Origin: a virus
Reading direction: 5' to 3' (one strand)
IMG/VR virus record: IMGVR_UViG_3300030382_004532
Span: 1-22,735 of that record
DNA length: 22,735 nucleotides
The translations under genes were made by a program, and so were the position numbers. The notes beneath the pieces were generated by a model. That model was not told where the DNA came from and searched no databases. It was given only the letters and a program-made list of their open reading frames with translations. Shown here piece after piece: positions 7,733-14,604 of the stretch (position 1 is the stretch's first letter; each line of letters opens with the position of its first letter).

Positions 7733-7931
7733 CTTTATACCATAAATAATAATTTCTTGTATTAATTGACACACCAAATACAGCAATAACTAACAAGCCA
7801 TACACTTCCATGGTTATAGCTACATATATCCAAGACAATGAAGCTAAAATATTAACAATAAACCCTGTCTTGTATTTATTGCCTACACACCAAGACCCAA
7901 ATAATTCTGTTATACCTGCTAACCAATCCAT
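7710..7931 (-). CDS. Small PnuC-like membrane protein
   Basis: A 73-aa protein with two predicted transmembrane helices, about 23-39 and 42-56. The segment SWIYVAITMEVYGLLVIAVF followed by GVSINTRNYYLW resembles one repeat unit of PnuC-like vitamin transporters, which many phages carry as very short proteins. At this length it cannot be a complete transporter by itself and may work as an oligomer or have lost that role. It starts at an ATG overlapping the upstream TAA (TAATG). Confidence 0.6.
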   Translation of the reverse strand: MDWLAGITELFGSWCVGNKYKTGFIVNILASLSWIYVAITMEVYGLLVIAVFGVSINTRNYYLWYKDDILNNG

Positions 7932-8128
7932 TACTTATTCTCATAAAAAATAGAAATTACAATATAATGAAGAAAAGTATATTTATGTCCTCCACCAATT
8001 GTTCTACTACCTGACATAGTATTTTGTTTCCGTTCTTGAACTATTATTGTGTTGTTTTTTTCAAACCATTCATTTATTTCTTTTTCCATTTCATTAACAT
8101 CTGTACCGCCAAACATTTTTACTTTCAT
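7931..8128 (-). CDS. Small protein, Cse60-like fold suspected
   Basis: A 65-aa protein from the ATG at 8128, which overlaps the stop of the upstream 28-aa gene (ATGA) and has GGAGG 12 bases upstream. The order MKVKMFGGTDVNEMEKEINE, a helix, a strand (TIIVQERKQ), a glycine-rich turn (RTIGGGHKYT) and a final strand (FLHYIVISIFYE) matches the plan of the Cse60/DUF2758 sporulation-associated small proteins, also found in phages. Their function is unknown. The resemblance is by pattern only. Confidence 0.6.
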   Translation of the reverse strand: MKVKMFGGTDVNEMEKEINEWFEKNNTIIVQERKQNTMSGSRTIGGGHKYTFLHYIVISIFYENK

Positions 8129-8211
8129 AAAATAGGTCTTCCTCCTGTACCACCCATATACCATGCTCCCAAAGCAGATACTATAACAATAATTGTAATA
8201 ATTGTAATCAT
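8125..8211 (-). CDS. 28-aa single-pass membrane microprotein
   Basis: This short frame reads MITIITIIVIVSALGAWYM and then a glycine-rich end GGTGGRPIL. Residues 1-19 form one uninterrupted hydrophobic helix. It is coupled on both sides by ATGA overlaps, to the 75-aa membrane gene before and to the Cse60-like gene after. The GGAGGAAG inside its 3' end is the SD for the next gene. No homologue is recognised. Its position within a run of membrane proteins (7710-8435) suggests a shared membrane role. Confidence 0.6.
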   Translation of the reverse strand: MITIITIIVIVSALGAWYMGGTGGRPIL

Positions 8212-8435
8212 AAAAAACTTGAGATCAATAATGCAGTAGCTGTACCAGACACAGCACCACAGGAATAAATTATTTTACCTTTTAAATCACAGCTTGCCAT
8301 TGAATTGACATTAAAAGCCCATGTCAAAGATATACAGAAACTCGTAATCAAACTTAAAATATATTTATCGTTAGCAATAAACCACGTGCTCAAAGTAATG
8401 AGCATTACCAACAAATATGATCTAAAAAATATCAT
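8208..8435 (-). CDS. 75-aa multi-pass membrane protein
   Basis: It contains two to three hydrophobic helices: FFRSYLLVMLITLSTWFIA, YILSLITSFCISLTWAFNV and the C-terminal SCGAVSGTATALLISSFL. Length and layout match small phage membrane proteins with an N-terminal helix pair and a Gly/Ala-rich final helix. No enzymatic motif is visible. The start overlaps the phosphoesterase stop (ATGA), the end overlaps the 28-aa gene (ATGA). A holin role is possible but nothing here proves it. Confidence 0.65.
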   Translation of the reverse strand: MIFFRSYLLVMLITLSTWFIANDKYILSLITSFCISLTWAFNVNSMASCDLKGKIIYSCGAVSGTATALLISSFL

Positions 8436-9283
8436 ATGACCACTTTATCTATACTATCAATATCACCATTACTTCCATTAAGAACTACATAACCTGTCTC
8501 AAGAGGATCATACATAGCTTGTTCTGAATAAGTAGATACACCAATCAAATTCGTCTTCATAAAAGAACCTGTGTTGCAATACCACCTATCATCTTCTGGT
8601 ATAATCTTAGAACTTCCGTGTCTCTTAGAATAAACACTTTGTAATTTCTTTTCATCCGAGATAAGATAGAGTCTTGATTTTGGACTAACTACCCTCAGAC
8701 CATGGGTGTGTCCCATGAACATAGCCAAACAATCTGCTGCTTTATTTTTTAACTTCCTTTTTAAAGACTCATCCATATTTGCTTCTCTACGAATAATATC
8801 ACCAGCACTTGATTTAATTATACCCGCACCATGACAACAATAAATCTTGTATAAAATTTTATTGCTTTTGCTTTTTTCTCTTAACGTAATAACAGAAGCA
8901 AATGTACCATAGTTAATACCAAGCTTTTTACACATTGTCCGAACCTTTGAGCCATAAATTCTACTCAACCCAAAATCATGGTTACCTTCATGAGCAGAAA
9001 TAATTTTTTCTTTGATTGGCTTTATGGTTTGATAGATATTCTCATATTGATTTTCAGGTAAGAGTAATTCTGGATCAGCTACTTCTAAATCAAAAAACTT
9101 ATGGTTACTCGGTCTTCCTTCAACCCAATCTCCTATTCCAACTACAAAAGCATTCTCTTGTTTTTTAACTTCATCAACAGCATCATCAAATGCCTTTGTA
9201 TTATGAGCTAAAGTGCCTCTGTGTATATCTCCAAAAAAATAAATCTTATGCTTATCAGGTACGTTGTAACTTATTAGTTGCAT
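8432..9283 (-). CDS. Calcineurin-like metallophosphoesterase
   Basis: A 283-aa protein with all five metal-site motifs in order: GDIHRG at 18-23, GIGDW at 49-53, GNHD at 100-103, CHGAG at about 150-154 and GHTHG at 191-195. The family hydrolyses phosphomono- or diesters with two metal ions; substrates range from nucleic acid to nucleotide sugars. An extra loop (residues 55-95) sits between motifs 2 and 3. The start overlaps the zinc-protein gene upstream by 10 bases and has AAGGAGA as SD. Substrate unknown; a nucleotide-sugar or nucleic-acid role would both fit. Confidence 0.9.
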   Translation of the reverse strand: MQLISYNVPDKHKIYFFGDIHRGTLAHNTKAFDDAVDEVKKQENAFVVGIGDWVEGRPSNHKFFDLEVADPELLLPENQYENIYQTIKPIKEKIISAHEGNHDFGLSRIYGSKVRTMCKKLGINYGTFASVITLREKSKSNKILYKIYCCHGAGIIKSSAGDIIRREANMDESLKRKLKNKAADCLAMFMGHTHGLRVVSPKSRLYLISDEKKLQSVYSKRHGSSKIIPEDDRWYCNTGSFMKTNLIGVSTYSEQAMYDPLETGYVVLNGSNGDIDSIDKVVI

Positions 9284-9618
9284 TTATTATATCTCCTTTG
9301 TGAAATAGCATGCCTTTCTTTACAAGCATGACAACGATAAGCTTCCCCCACCTCTGCTCTTAGTTTAATACCACAGGCATGACACCTACCTTCTTTCTTA
9401 AGCTGTATATTCTCTTGTCTTCTTTGCTTAAGGTGATAATCACACCTTATGCTTTTTTCAGATGAAACTGGTTCAGGACAATACCTACATAAACCCAGCA
9501 TACTCTGTCTTATTTGATAACGAATTTTACTTACATGACTTTCAGTCCAATGTGGTTTTATTCTTGAACGTGCCTCTTGATCAGCCAATTCAAAAATTAT
9601 ATCTCTTGTTATTCTCAT
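9274..9618 (-). CDS. Double zinc-ribbon protein
   Basis: A 114-aa basic protein with two probable zinc sites: CRYC...CDYH (C44, C47, C59, H62) and CHACG...CHACK (C79, C82, C96, C99). A helix rich in Arg and Lys lies between them (HLKQRRQENIQLKKEGR). This repeated CxxC...R...EGRCxxCG layout is common in phage DNA-associated proteins of unknown role. The start overlaps the GT4 stop (ATGA). DNA or RNA binding is a reasonable inference, not shown. Confidence 0.7.
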   Translation of the reverse strand: MRITRDIIFELADQEARSRIKPHWTESHVSKIRYQIRQSMLGLCRYCPEPVSSEKSIRCDYHLKQRRQENIQLKKEGRCHACGIKLRAEVGEAYRCHACKERHAISQRRYNKCN

Positions 9619-10655
9619 TCACCTACAATAACACCTACCAATGCTTTACCATTAGTTTCCCATGACCATTCGTTTCTCATTTTTAAAGTATTCTTTTTCA
9701 TTTCCAATATTGTCTCTGGACAATCTTCAAACCAATTAAAAGCCCAAGCAAGTGCATGTTCTAATCTATCTCTATCTAATGTGTAACCCGTCTTTTCGTT
9801 TATAACAAATTCATTCATCGGTGCTTCATCAATTGTCAGTATAGGAATACCGCACCCTATCGCTTCCAAGAATGACAGACCCAATCCTTCAACCTTTGAA
9901 GGCAACACACAGCAATCAGAGCACTGATAAAGAGTAAGAATTTCACTGCGAGTAAGATTTTGCCTACCGATGATAACATGTCCTAAATTATAATTAACAG
10001 GTTTCTGATTATTAGACAACAATGAATGCACATACAATAGTGATCTTGGTACTAACTCACCTTGTTCTGTAACATCTATTCTGTTCTTATTTAAAAAACC
10101 TCTTAAGGTTGGAACTTTGCCAGACAAATCTTCATCTGTATCTTTACCAACAGGATGGAAATATTTTATTGGTTTAGTATCTAACAAAAGTTCTTGTGAA
10201 GGTTTGAATATCTCTTCATCAAACCCCCACTTAACATATACTGCTTGATCATATTCTTTAAAAAAAGAAAAACACTTTTTAGTAGGACAAATTATCCTAT
10301 CAAAATCTTTATATAAATTAACATCTTTTATATATTCCCACATTGGGATTGATATAGTTTCAACTGCAACATTAATACTACCGATAACTTTTATTAAGTC
10401 ATCTACAGAATCAAACCCAAGAAACACACATCTACTAATATCATTTTTCTTAATCCAAAAATTTATAACATCAGCAGGTATTGTAAACTCTGGATACCAC
10501 TCTACACTTGGAACATTAAATTCAGGTTCACGAGTATTATTATTTCTCGCCAGTACAAATACAGAATGCCCATACTTAATGAGTTGTTTCCGTATGTCCA
10601 ATACTGTGTAACCATATCCGCCTCTTTTGAACGGAGCAACTATTCCAATATTCAC
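9615..10655 (-). CDS. Glycosyltransferase family 4 (GT-B)
   Basis: A 346-aa protein beginning MNIGIVAPFKRGGYGYTVLD, a glycine-rich N-terminal Rossmann loop. The C-terminal domain has the family 4 donor site PSKVEGLGLSFLEAIGCGIP with the EX7E pair E256 and E264, preceded by TLYQCSDCCVL and followed by NEFVINEKTGYTL. This is a retaining GT4 enzyme; the donor is probably a nucleotide sugar. The start is a GTG that overlaps the upstream TGA (GTGA). The middle part (residues 150-225) is less typical and may define acceptor choice. Confidence 0.92.
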   Translation of the reverse strand: MNIGIVAPFKRGGYGYTVLDIRKQLIKYGHSVFVLARNNNTREPEFNVPSVEWYPEFTIPADVINFWIKKNDISRCVFLGFDSVDDLIKVIGSINVAVETISIPMWEYIKDVNLYKDFDRIICPTKKCFSFFKEYDQAVYVKWGFDEEIFKPSQELLLDTKPIKYFHPVGKDTDEDLSGKVPTLRGFLNKNRIDVTEQGELVPRSLLYVHSLLSNNQKPVNYNLGHVIIGRQNLTRSEILTLYQCSDCCVLPSKVEGLGLSFLEAIGCGIPILTIDEAPMNEFVINEKTGYTLDRDRLEHALAWAFNWFEDCPETILEMKKNTLKMRNEWSWETNGKALVGVIVGE

Positions 10656-10789
10656 TTAGTTTCCTTTTCCTTAGATTCTTCTGAATCCTTTACACTTTTC
10701 TTTTTAAAAGTATTCTCCCATCTTTTGTGGTAATCTTTTTTTCTGTATCTATTCCCTTTACACAAAAGGTTTTCCCCTCTAATTGCCAT
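10652..10789 (-). CDS. 45-aa basic protein
   Basis: A 45-codon frame beginning MAIRGENLLCKGNRYRKKDY and ending ESKEKETK. A strong SD (AGGAGAG) lies about 6 bases before the ATG, inside the end of the 101-aa gene, and the stop overlaps the GT4 start. It is extremely Lys/Arg-rich, and its KE-rich tail resembles the C-terminus of the 101-aa neighbour. Function not recognised; it may bind nucleic acid or pack inside the head. Confidence 0.6.
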   Translation of the reverse strand: MAIRGENLLCKGNRYRKKDYHKRWENTFKKKSVKDSEESKEKETK

Positions 10790-11084
10790 ACCTGCCTCTC
10801 CTTTTTAATCTTTTAGATTCTTCCTTCTTTTCTTTCTTTGACTCTTCTTCCTTTGGAGCTTCTTTTTTTTCTTCAGCTTTAGCAACCATCTTATTAGCAG
10901 GTGCTTTCATTTCTTTTTGAGGTTTATTACAACCATCGACAATATCAAATGATCCAGGATAATCCCTCATTACCTCATCAGCTTTTTCTTTAGTGTATTC
11001 TTTTTCAGTACCTACCTGATGACCGTCAAAAACCTTCTTGTATCCTGGTGCTCCCTTATAAACTAATATCTTATGTGTACTCAT
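10779..11084 (-). CDS. 101-aa protein with KE-rich tail
   Basis: Residues 1-50 form a compact segment (HKILVYKGAPGYKKVFDGHQ, then EYTKEKADEVMRDYPGSFDI) that resembles small phage domains built around a glycine turn and a helix ending in a P-G-x-F motif. Residues 55-101 are a low-complexity Lys/Glu/Ala tail. Such two-part proteins often sit near capsid genes as minor head or fibre-attachment proteins. The start overlaps the upstream stop (ATGA). No enzymatic motif is present. Confidence 0.65.
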   Translation of the reverse strand: MSTHKILVYKGAPGYKKVFDGHQVGTEKEYTKEKADEVMRDYPGSFDIVDGCNKPQKEMKAPANKMVAKAEEKKEAPKEEESKKEKKEESKRLKRRGRYGN

Positions 11085-11284
11085 ATTCTTTCCTCCTCTG
11101 TTAAATTAAAATATTGATCTTTACTTAAATTTTTAAATTTCTTAAAGCCTTTGGCTACTTGCCATTCTCGCTTCTTTTTATTTTTATCCCACCTTTCTTC
11201 TCTTGTATATCTTTGACAAGATGGTTTATTTTTATTCCTTCCATACTTCTTTGTCCCACCTTTACCTTTCTTATGTGTAGGCAC
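11081..11284 (-). CDS. 67-aa highly basic protein
   Basis: A 67-aa protein, about one third Lys and Arg (MPTHKKGKGGTKKYGRNKNK, then CQRYTREERWDKNKKKRE). It starts at a GTG with GGAGGT 7 bases upstream, which lies in the last codons of the GT2 gene. The CQRYxxExRxxKNK pattern recurs in small phage proteins of unknown role. Nucleic-acid binding or packaging into the head is plausible from charge alone. Confidence 0.65.
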   Translation of the reverse strand: MPTHKKGKGGTKKYGRNKNKPSCQRYTREERWDKNKKKREWQVAKGFKKFKNLSKDQYFNLTEEERI

Positions 11285-12604
11285 TTACACAACCTCCATT
11301 CCTTTATTATACTGTTTTTCTCCTTTGCTTACTGTATTCATAGCATTATTCAATATTTCTGGACTCAAAAATTCTTTAGTCATATCCTTTGCTTTTTTAT
11401 CTTTATCTCTTTTTTCAATTGCCTCTTTTAAAAGTTTAATATTGTGCAAAGTTGCTGGGCAGCCTTCTCCTGTCTTTTTATTTGTCTTCCATTCCAGCAC
11501 TCTTCTAAAACACTTCAATGCTTCATCTAATTCACCAAGTTGACTAAAATTTACCGCCATGCCTTCCCACGGATACCAGCTATACACTCTTGCCATAAGA
11601 AAGTATGTAGTATCTGGCAAAGGCAATTGTGAAGCTATATACCACCAATGGTTTGATTCATGAAGTTTATTCAAATTCTTTTTTGCTAAAGCAAGGTAAT
11701 GATAAAGTTCAGCCCTGTCCCACCTATTCCTTAATCCTTTATAACCCCACTCAACCATCTCTTTATACTTCTTGACTTTATATAATGAATTCATAGCTGA
11801 TATACAAATCTGTGCAGCAATATCTGGATCATGTTGATCTGATAATTTAAAAGATTTTTTATAATGTTTAATAGCATTTGTTACATCATTTGCTTCATCT
11901 AAACTATCAGCATAATAAAAATTATCTCTAACATCCTTTGGCTTTTCACTTACTGACTTACCAAGCTTCCTTACATTCATATCAGTACGCATTCCAGTAC
12001 GCATTTGTTTTCTTTTCTCAGGCATATTGTGAATAAAGAAAACCTCTGGGAGTCTACATATTATTTTTTTATCATCATCAAAAAGATAATTATGTACTTT
12101 CCTATGAAACTTTACGTGCCCAGTATTTTTAAAAAATATTGGTCGTCTGAATATCACATCTGGTATATCATTATCATCTACATCAATTTCTATATTAGGA
12201 GAAAAAACATTTGCTTCAGTAGGATTTATCTTTAGAAGTTCTTGTATAACTTCTCTTCCATCATACTTCCCAGGATTATTAGCTGTTGTACGCATCACTT
12301 CGTGGCCATCAGGAAACATTATCCAAGCATCTTTATCAGCTTTATCTATTAAAGCATTTCTATGTTTGCTAAAATCTTCACCCCAATCAAAGAATGATAC
12401 TTCATCAGTGTACTTTCTAACTATCTCTTCTGTATTATCTTTAGTATTATTATCTATCCCAATGATCAGCCTATCATATAAAGGCTTACCATCATCCCAA
12501 TGAAATGCTTTTATTGCTTGTTCAATAGTTTCTGCCTCATCTTTTAAAATAAACATGAGGATAAACTTTACTGGATGTTCATTTCCATCTCTACCCATTA
12601 CCAT
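11285..12604 (-). CDS. GT2 glycosyltransferase fused to TPR-like repeats
   Basis: A 439-aa protein. Residues 12-200 are a GT-A fold: FILMFILKDEAETIEQAIKA at the N-terminus, IIGIDNNTKDNTEEIVRKY, then DFSKHRNALIDKADKDAWIM leading to FPDGHEVM at about 97-104. Family members usually show DADE at that metal/nucleotide site, so the DGHE form is unusual. Residues 225-370 read as TPR-like helix pairs (NAIKHYKKSFKLSDQHDPDI, ELYHYLALAKKNLNKLHESN, ELDEALKCFRRVLEW), which in other GT2-TPR proteins hold the protein acceptor. GGGAGAG is the SD. A protein acceptor, perhaps a virion protein, is inferred. Confidence 0.88.
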   Translation of the reverse strand: MVMGRDGNEHPVKFILMFILKDEAETIEQAIKAFHWDDGKPLYDRLIIGIDNNTKDNTEEIVRKYTDEVSFFDWGEDFSKHRNALIDKADKDAWIMFPDGHEVMRTTANNPGKYDGREVIQELLKINPTEANVFSPNIEIDVDDNDIPDVIFRRPIFFKNTGHVKFHRKVHNYLFDDDKKIICRLPEVFFIHNMPEKRKQMRTGMRTDMNVRKLGKSVSEKPKDVRDNFYYADSLDEANDVTNAIKHYKKSFKLSDQHDPDIAAQICISAMNSLYKVKKYKEMVEWGYKGLRNRWDRAELYHYLALAKKNLNKLHESNHWWYIASQLPLPDTTYFLMARVYSWYPWEGMAVNFSQLGELDEALKCFRRVLEWKTNKKTGEGCPATLHNIKLLKEAIEKRDKDKKAKDMTKEFLSPEILNNAMNTVSKGEKQYNKGMEVV

Positions 12605-12610
12605 TAAACT

Positions 12611-12629
12611 CTCCCAATAAAAAAGGGAG
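12611..12629 (-). promoter_or_regulatory. SD-sequestering hairpin before the GT2 gene
   Basis: In the transcript, CTCCC (12629-12625) can pair with GGGAG (12615-12611), the core of the GT2 gene SD, across a U-rich nine-base loop. The same CTCCC is the 3' arm of the terminator at 12616-12672, so the two structures exclude each other. Read-through transcripts could thus have the GT2 start masked or open. This is by base-pairing only. Confidence 0.35.
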
Positions 12630-12672
12630 CATACAAAATTCTCATTTGATTGAAAATATGTATCTCCCTTTT
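12616..12672 (-). terminator. Rho-independent-type terminator after the decoration gene
   Basis: In the minus-strand transcript, AAAAGGGAGATAC pairs with GTATGCTCCCTTTT (13 pairs, one bulged C) around a loop of about 25 bases, followed by a run of six U within UUUUUUAUU. It lies 32 bases beyond the end of the 99-aa gene and ends the head-gene transcript before the glycosyltransferase island. A second U-rich stretch (GGAGGTTTTTATTTT, near 12674-12690) precedes it. The long loop lowers certainty. Confidence 0.6.
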
Positions 12673-12704
12673 AGTTAAAATAAAAACCTCCGAAGATTTT
12701 AAAC

Positions 12705-13004
12705 TTAAGACCTGTCCCACCAAACTAACATAACTGACTTGGCAGAAGTATCAGTATTGGCAATCTGCATTCTACTTGACCCAACTACAAAAGTTACAGA
12801 AGCAAGGGTCATATTCTGAGAGCCAGCAGCAGTATCTCCAAATACCATACAAGATAAAGGTGCATCACTTGCAGGACTAAGACCTGAGATAGCAGAAGAA
12901 CCGTTACCCCCAGCAGACGCAAACCCAGTTACAAGTTCAAACCGAAGTTTCCCTGCCACCATATCAGATAATTCTTTAATTGCTCCGACTGTTGGATTTG
13001 GCAT
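12705..13004 (-). CDS. Putative head decoration protein, 99 aa
   Basis: A 99-aa protein rich in Gly, Ala and Ser, with alternating hydrophobic segments that read as beta strands (KLRFELVTGFA, MTLASVTFVVGSSRMQIA, SVMLVWWDRS). It directly follows the major capsid gene, has a perfect SD (AGGAGG, 9 bases from ATG) and is followed by a terminator, which is the usual place of capsid decoration or minor head proteins. No diagnostic motif is visible, so the role is inferred from position and composition. Confidence 0.6.
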   Translation of the reverse strand: MPNPTVGAIKELSDMVAGKLRFELVTGFASAGGNGSSAISGLSPASDAPLSCMVFGDTAAGSQNMTLASVTFVVGSSRMQIANTDTSAKSVMLVWWDRS

Positions 13005-13013
13005 ATTATATTT

Positions 13014-13069
13014 CCTCCTAAATTTCCTTTATTCTTTCTTGAAAATAGGAAATTAAGGTTTATCCTTAA
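13014..13069 (-). promoter_or_regulatory. Switchable leader hairpins before the decoration gene
   Basis: Two exclusive hairpins can form in the 94-base leader. Stem A is TTAAGG-ATAAA-CCTTAA (13069-13053, six pairs). Stem B pairs CCTTAATTTCC (13058-13048) with GGAAATTTAGG (13027-13017, ten of eleven pairs) and so covers half of the SD AGGAGG (13019-13014). Formation of A would release the SD. Pairing is visible in the sequence; a regulatory role is inference. Confidence 0.4.
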
Positions 13070-13098
13070 ATTACTCCCTTTGGATGTATCATTTATTT

Positions 13099-14592
13099 TT
13101 AAGCCACATTAGTAGCTTCAGAAACTATTTCCTCACTTGTTAAGTAGTTAGCCTGAAAGTCAGCTCTCATTGTTGCCCAAACCTCAACAGTGTCGGTTCT
13201 TGGAATCTTAGCACTTTCAACTGTCATTGCTCTCTTAGAACCAAAAGAGAATCCAGGTTTCCAAACCAGCTGGACAGAAGTATCATTGTAAGCTGAACTT
13301 GCTCCACCAGATACACCAGTTGTGGTTTTTAAATCCTGTCTTTCTTGTTCAGATACTATAATAGGAATGCCATTAAACCTTGCAAGTTCTCCTCTTTGTA
13401 CGATTGCAGCAGGACCAAATAAATCTATGGTCTGTACTTTGGTTACATGTAAGAAAGCATCAAAGTAACCGTTAGGAGAAGTAACCCAAGCAAGACTTCT
13501 TGGATTAATTCCATATTTACCCATATTCCTCTGAACTGTAATCATTCCACCGAAGGTAGCTGCTCCACCAGCATTTAATCTGGTATTGCCATTATCGGTG
13601 ATGTACTGTCTCCAACCATCCCACATTTTGGTTGGGGATTCCTCATCAATTGTTCTGGCGTGCATATCAGTGTTGTCCATTGTACCAGCAGTATCACCAT
13701 TGATGATTGTATCTTCAACACCTCTTGCTAATGCTTCAGCAATATTCACTTTCAAATTAGGAAGAACAGGAATTATAGAATCCTCTTCTAATTCTACATC
13801 AAACAATGTAGCAGCAACTAATTTCTCAGGAGTGAATGTTACGTTCCTGGTCGTTCTTGTACTTGCTCTAAACTTATTAGGAGTATCGCTTGCAGCAGCT
13901 GTCGTCCTAAATGCTTTAAGATCAGAACTGGTTCCTGGAACTTTCCAAGAAGTCATCTTCTGTGGAATGGTAAATTTAGGATGCAAATTACCAACAACCA
14001 TAGCAAGATGGAAAATCTCAATCAAATCAGAACTAAACCCAGTTGGGATCCATTCAAATCCTGCACTACCTGAATCAATAGACATTGCTTTCATAAGACC
14101 TTCAGTATCTTTCATAAAATCCTGATAAGTTTTTAATTTATGAACAACATCCTGGAACTTAACTCCATGTCTTCCAGCTATAAGCGTACCTAATATGTAG
14201 ATATCAGATGCCCTACTCTGAATAGATTTTAAAGCTACACTACACTCACCAGAGTCGGTAAGCAATTCATCAAAAGACATATCTTTCTGTTCATGACGAG
14301 TAAAGACATCTTTAGAATCATACCCTACTCCCCTGTCTTCTTTTGAATCTCCTTCTATAATAGTTCTTTTAGCTATTTCAGCCTTTTCTTTATTAATGGT
14401 CTCAAGCAAGGTAGCCATATCTGCCTTCATCTTGTCCATTTCCTCTTTCTTTTCAGAAAGGTCTTTTGAACTTTCCTGTTGGGCTTTAACCGTATCAGTG
14501 AAAGTCTGAAGTGTCTTAGTTAAGTCTTCAAGTTTCTCCGCACTTGTTTTCTTAACCTCTACTTCCTCTTCTTTCTTCTTTTCATCAGCCAT
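13099..14592 (-). CDS. Major capsid protein, HK97 fold
   Basis: A 497-aa protein with the plan of the phage_capsid family. Residues 1-85 are a charged coiled coil (EDLTKTLQTFTDTVKAQQES, EKKEEMDKMKADMATLLETI), the scaffold-like delta domain that is normally cut off by the prohead protease. The body then shows typical HK97 segments: STRTTRNVTFTPEKLVAATL (E-loop to spine region), VNIAEALARGVEDTIINGDT, and the C-terminal FNGIPIIVSEQERQDL and VEVWATMRADFQANY. It follows the protease gene after 12 bases with AGGAGG as SD, the standard HK97 order portal-protease-capsid. Confidence 0.95.
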   Translation of the reverse strand: MADEKKKEEEVEVKKTSAEKLEDLTKTLQTFTDTVKAQQESSKDLSEKKEEMDKMKADMATLLETINKEKAEIAKRTIIEGDSKEDRGVGYDSKDVFTRHEQKDMSFDELLTDSGECSVALKSIQSRASDIYILGTLIAGRHGVKFQDVVHKLKTYQDFMKDTEGLMKAMSIDSGSAGFEWIPTGFSSDLIEIFHLAMVVGNLHPKFTIPQKMTSWKVPGTSSDLKAFRTTAAASDTPNKFRASTRTTRNVTFTPEKLVAATLFDVELEEDSIIPVLPNLKVNIAEALARGVEDTIINGDTAGTMDNTDMHARTIDEESPTKMWDGWRQYITDNGNTRLNAGGAATFGGMITVQRNMGKYGINPRSLAWVTSPNGYFDAFLHVTKVQTIDLFGPAAIVQRGELARFNGIPIIVSEQERQDLKTTTGVSGGASSAYNDTSVQLVWKPGFSFGSKRAMTVESAKIPRTDTVEVWATMRADFQANYLTSEEIVSEATNVA

Positions 14593-14604
14593 AAGAAATT
14601 CCTC

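Noticed and set aside
7733-7786. Upstream ATG for the HExxH gene
   Set aside because: It would overlap the PnuC-like gene by 77 bases and adds a hydrophobic stretch not needed for the fold.
8129-8164. Upstream ATG for the Cse60-like gene
   Set aside because: The ATG at 8128 is coupled by ATGA to the 28-aa gene, and the family-like part begins there.
11159-11431. Hydrophobic plus-strand frame of 90 codons that could look like a membrane protein
   Set aside because: Its Phe/Ile/Leu content is simply the complement of Lys/Glu-rich genes on the minus strand.
13586-14125. 179-codon open frame on the plus strand, antisense to the capsid gene
   Set aside because: It mirrors the capsid gene codons, has no SD or family motifs, and no other plus-strand gene exists in the window.
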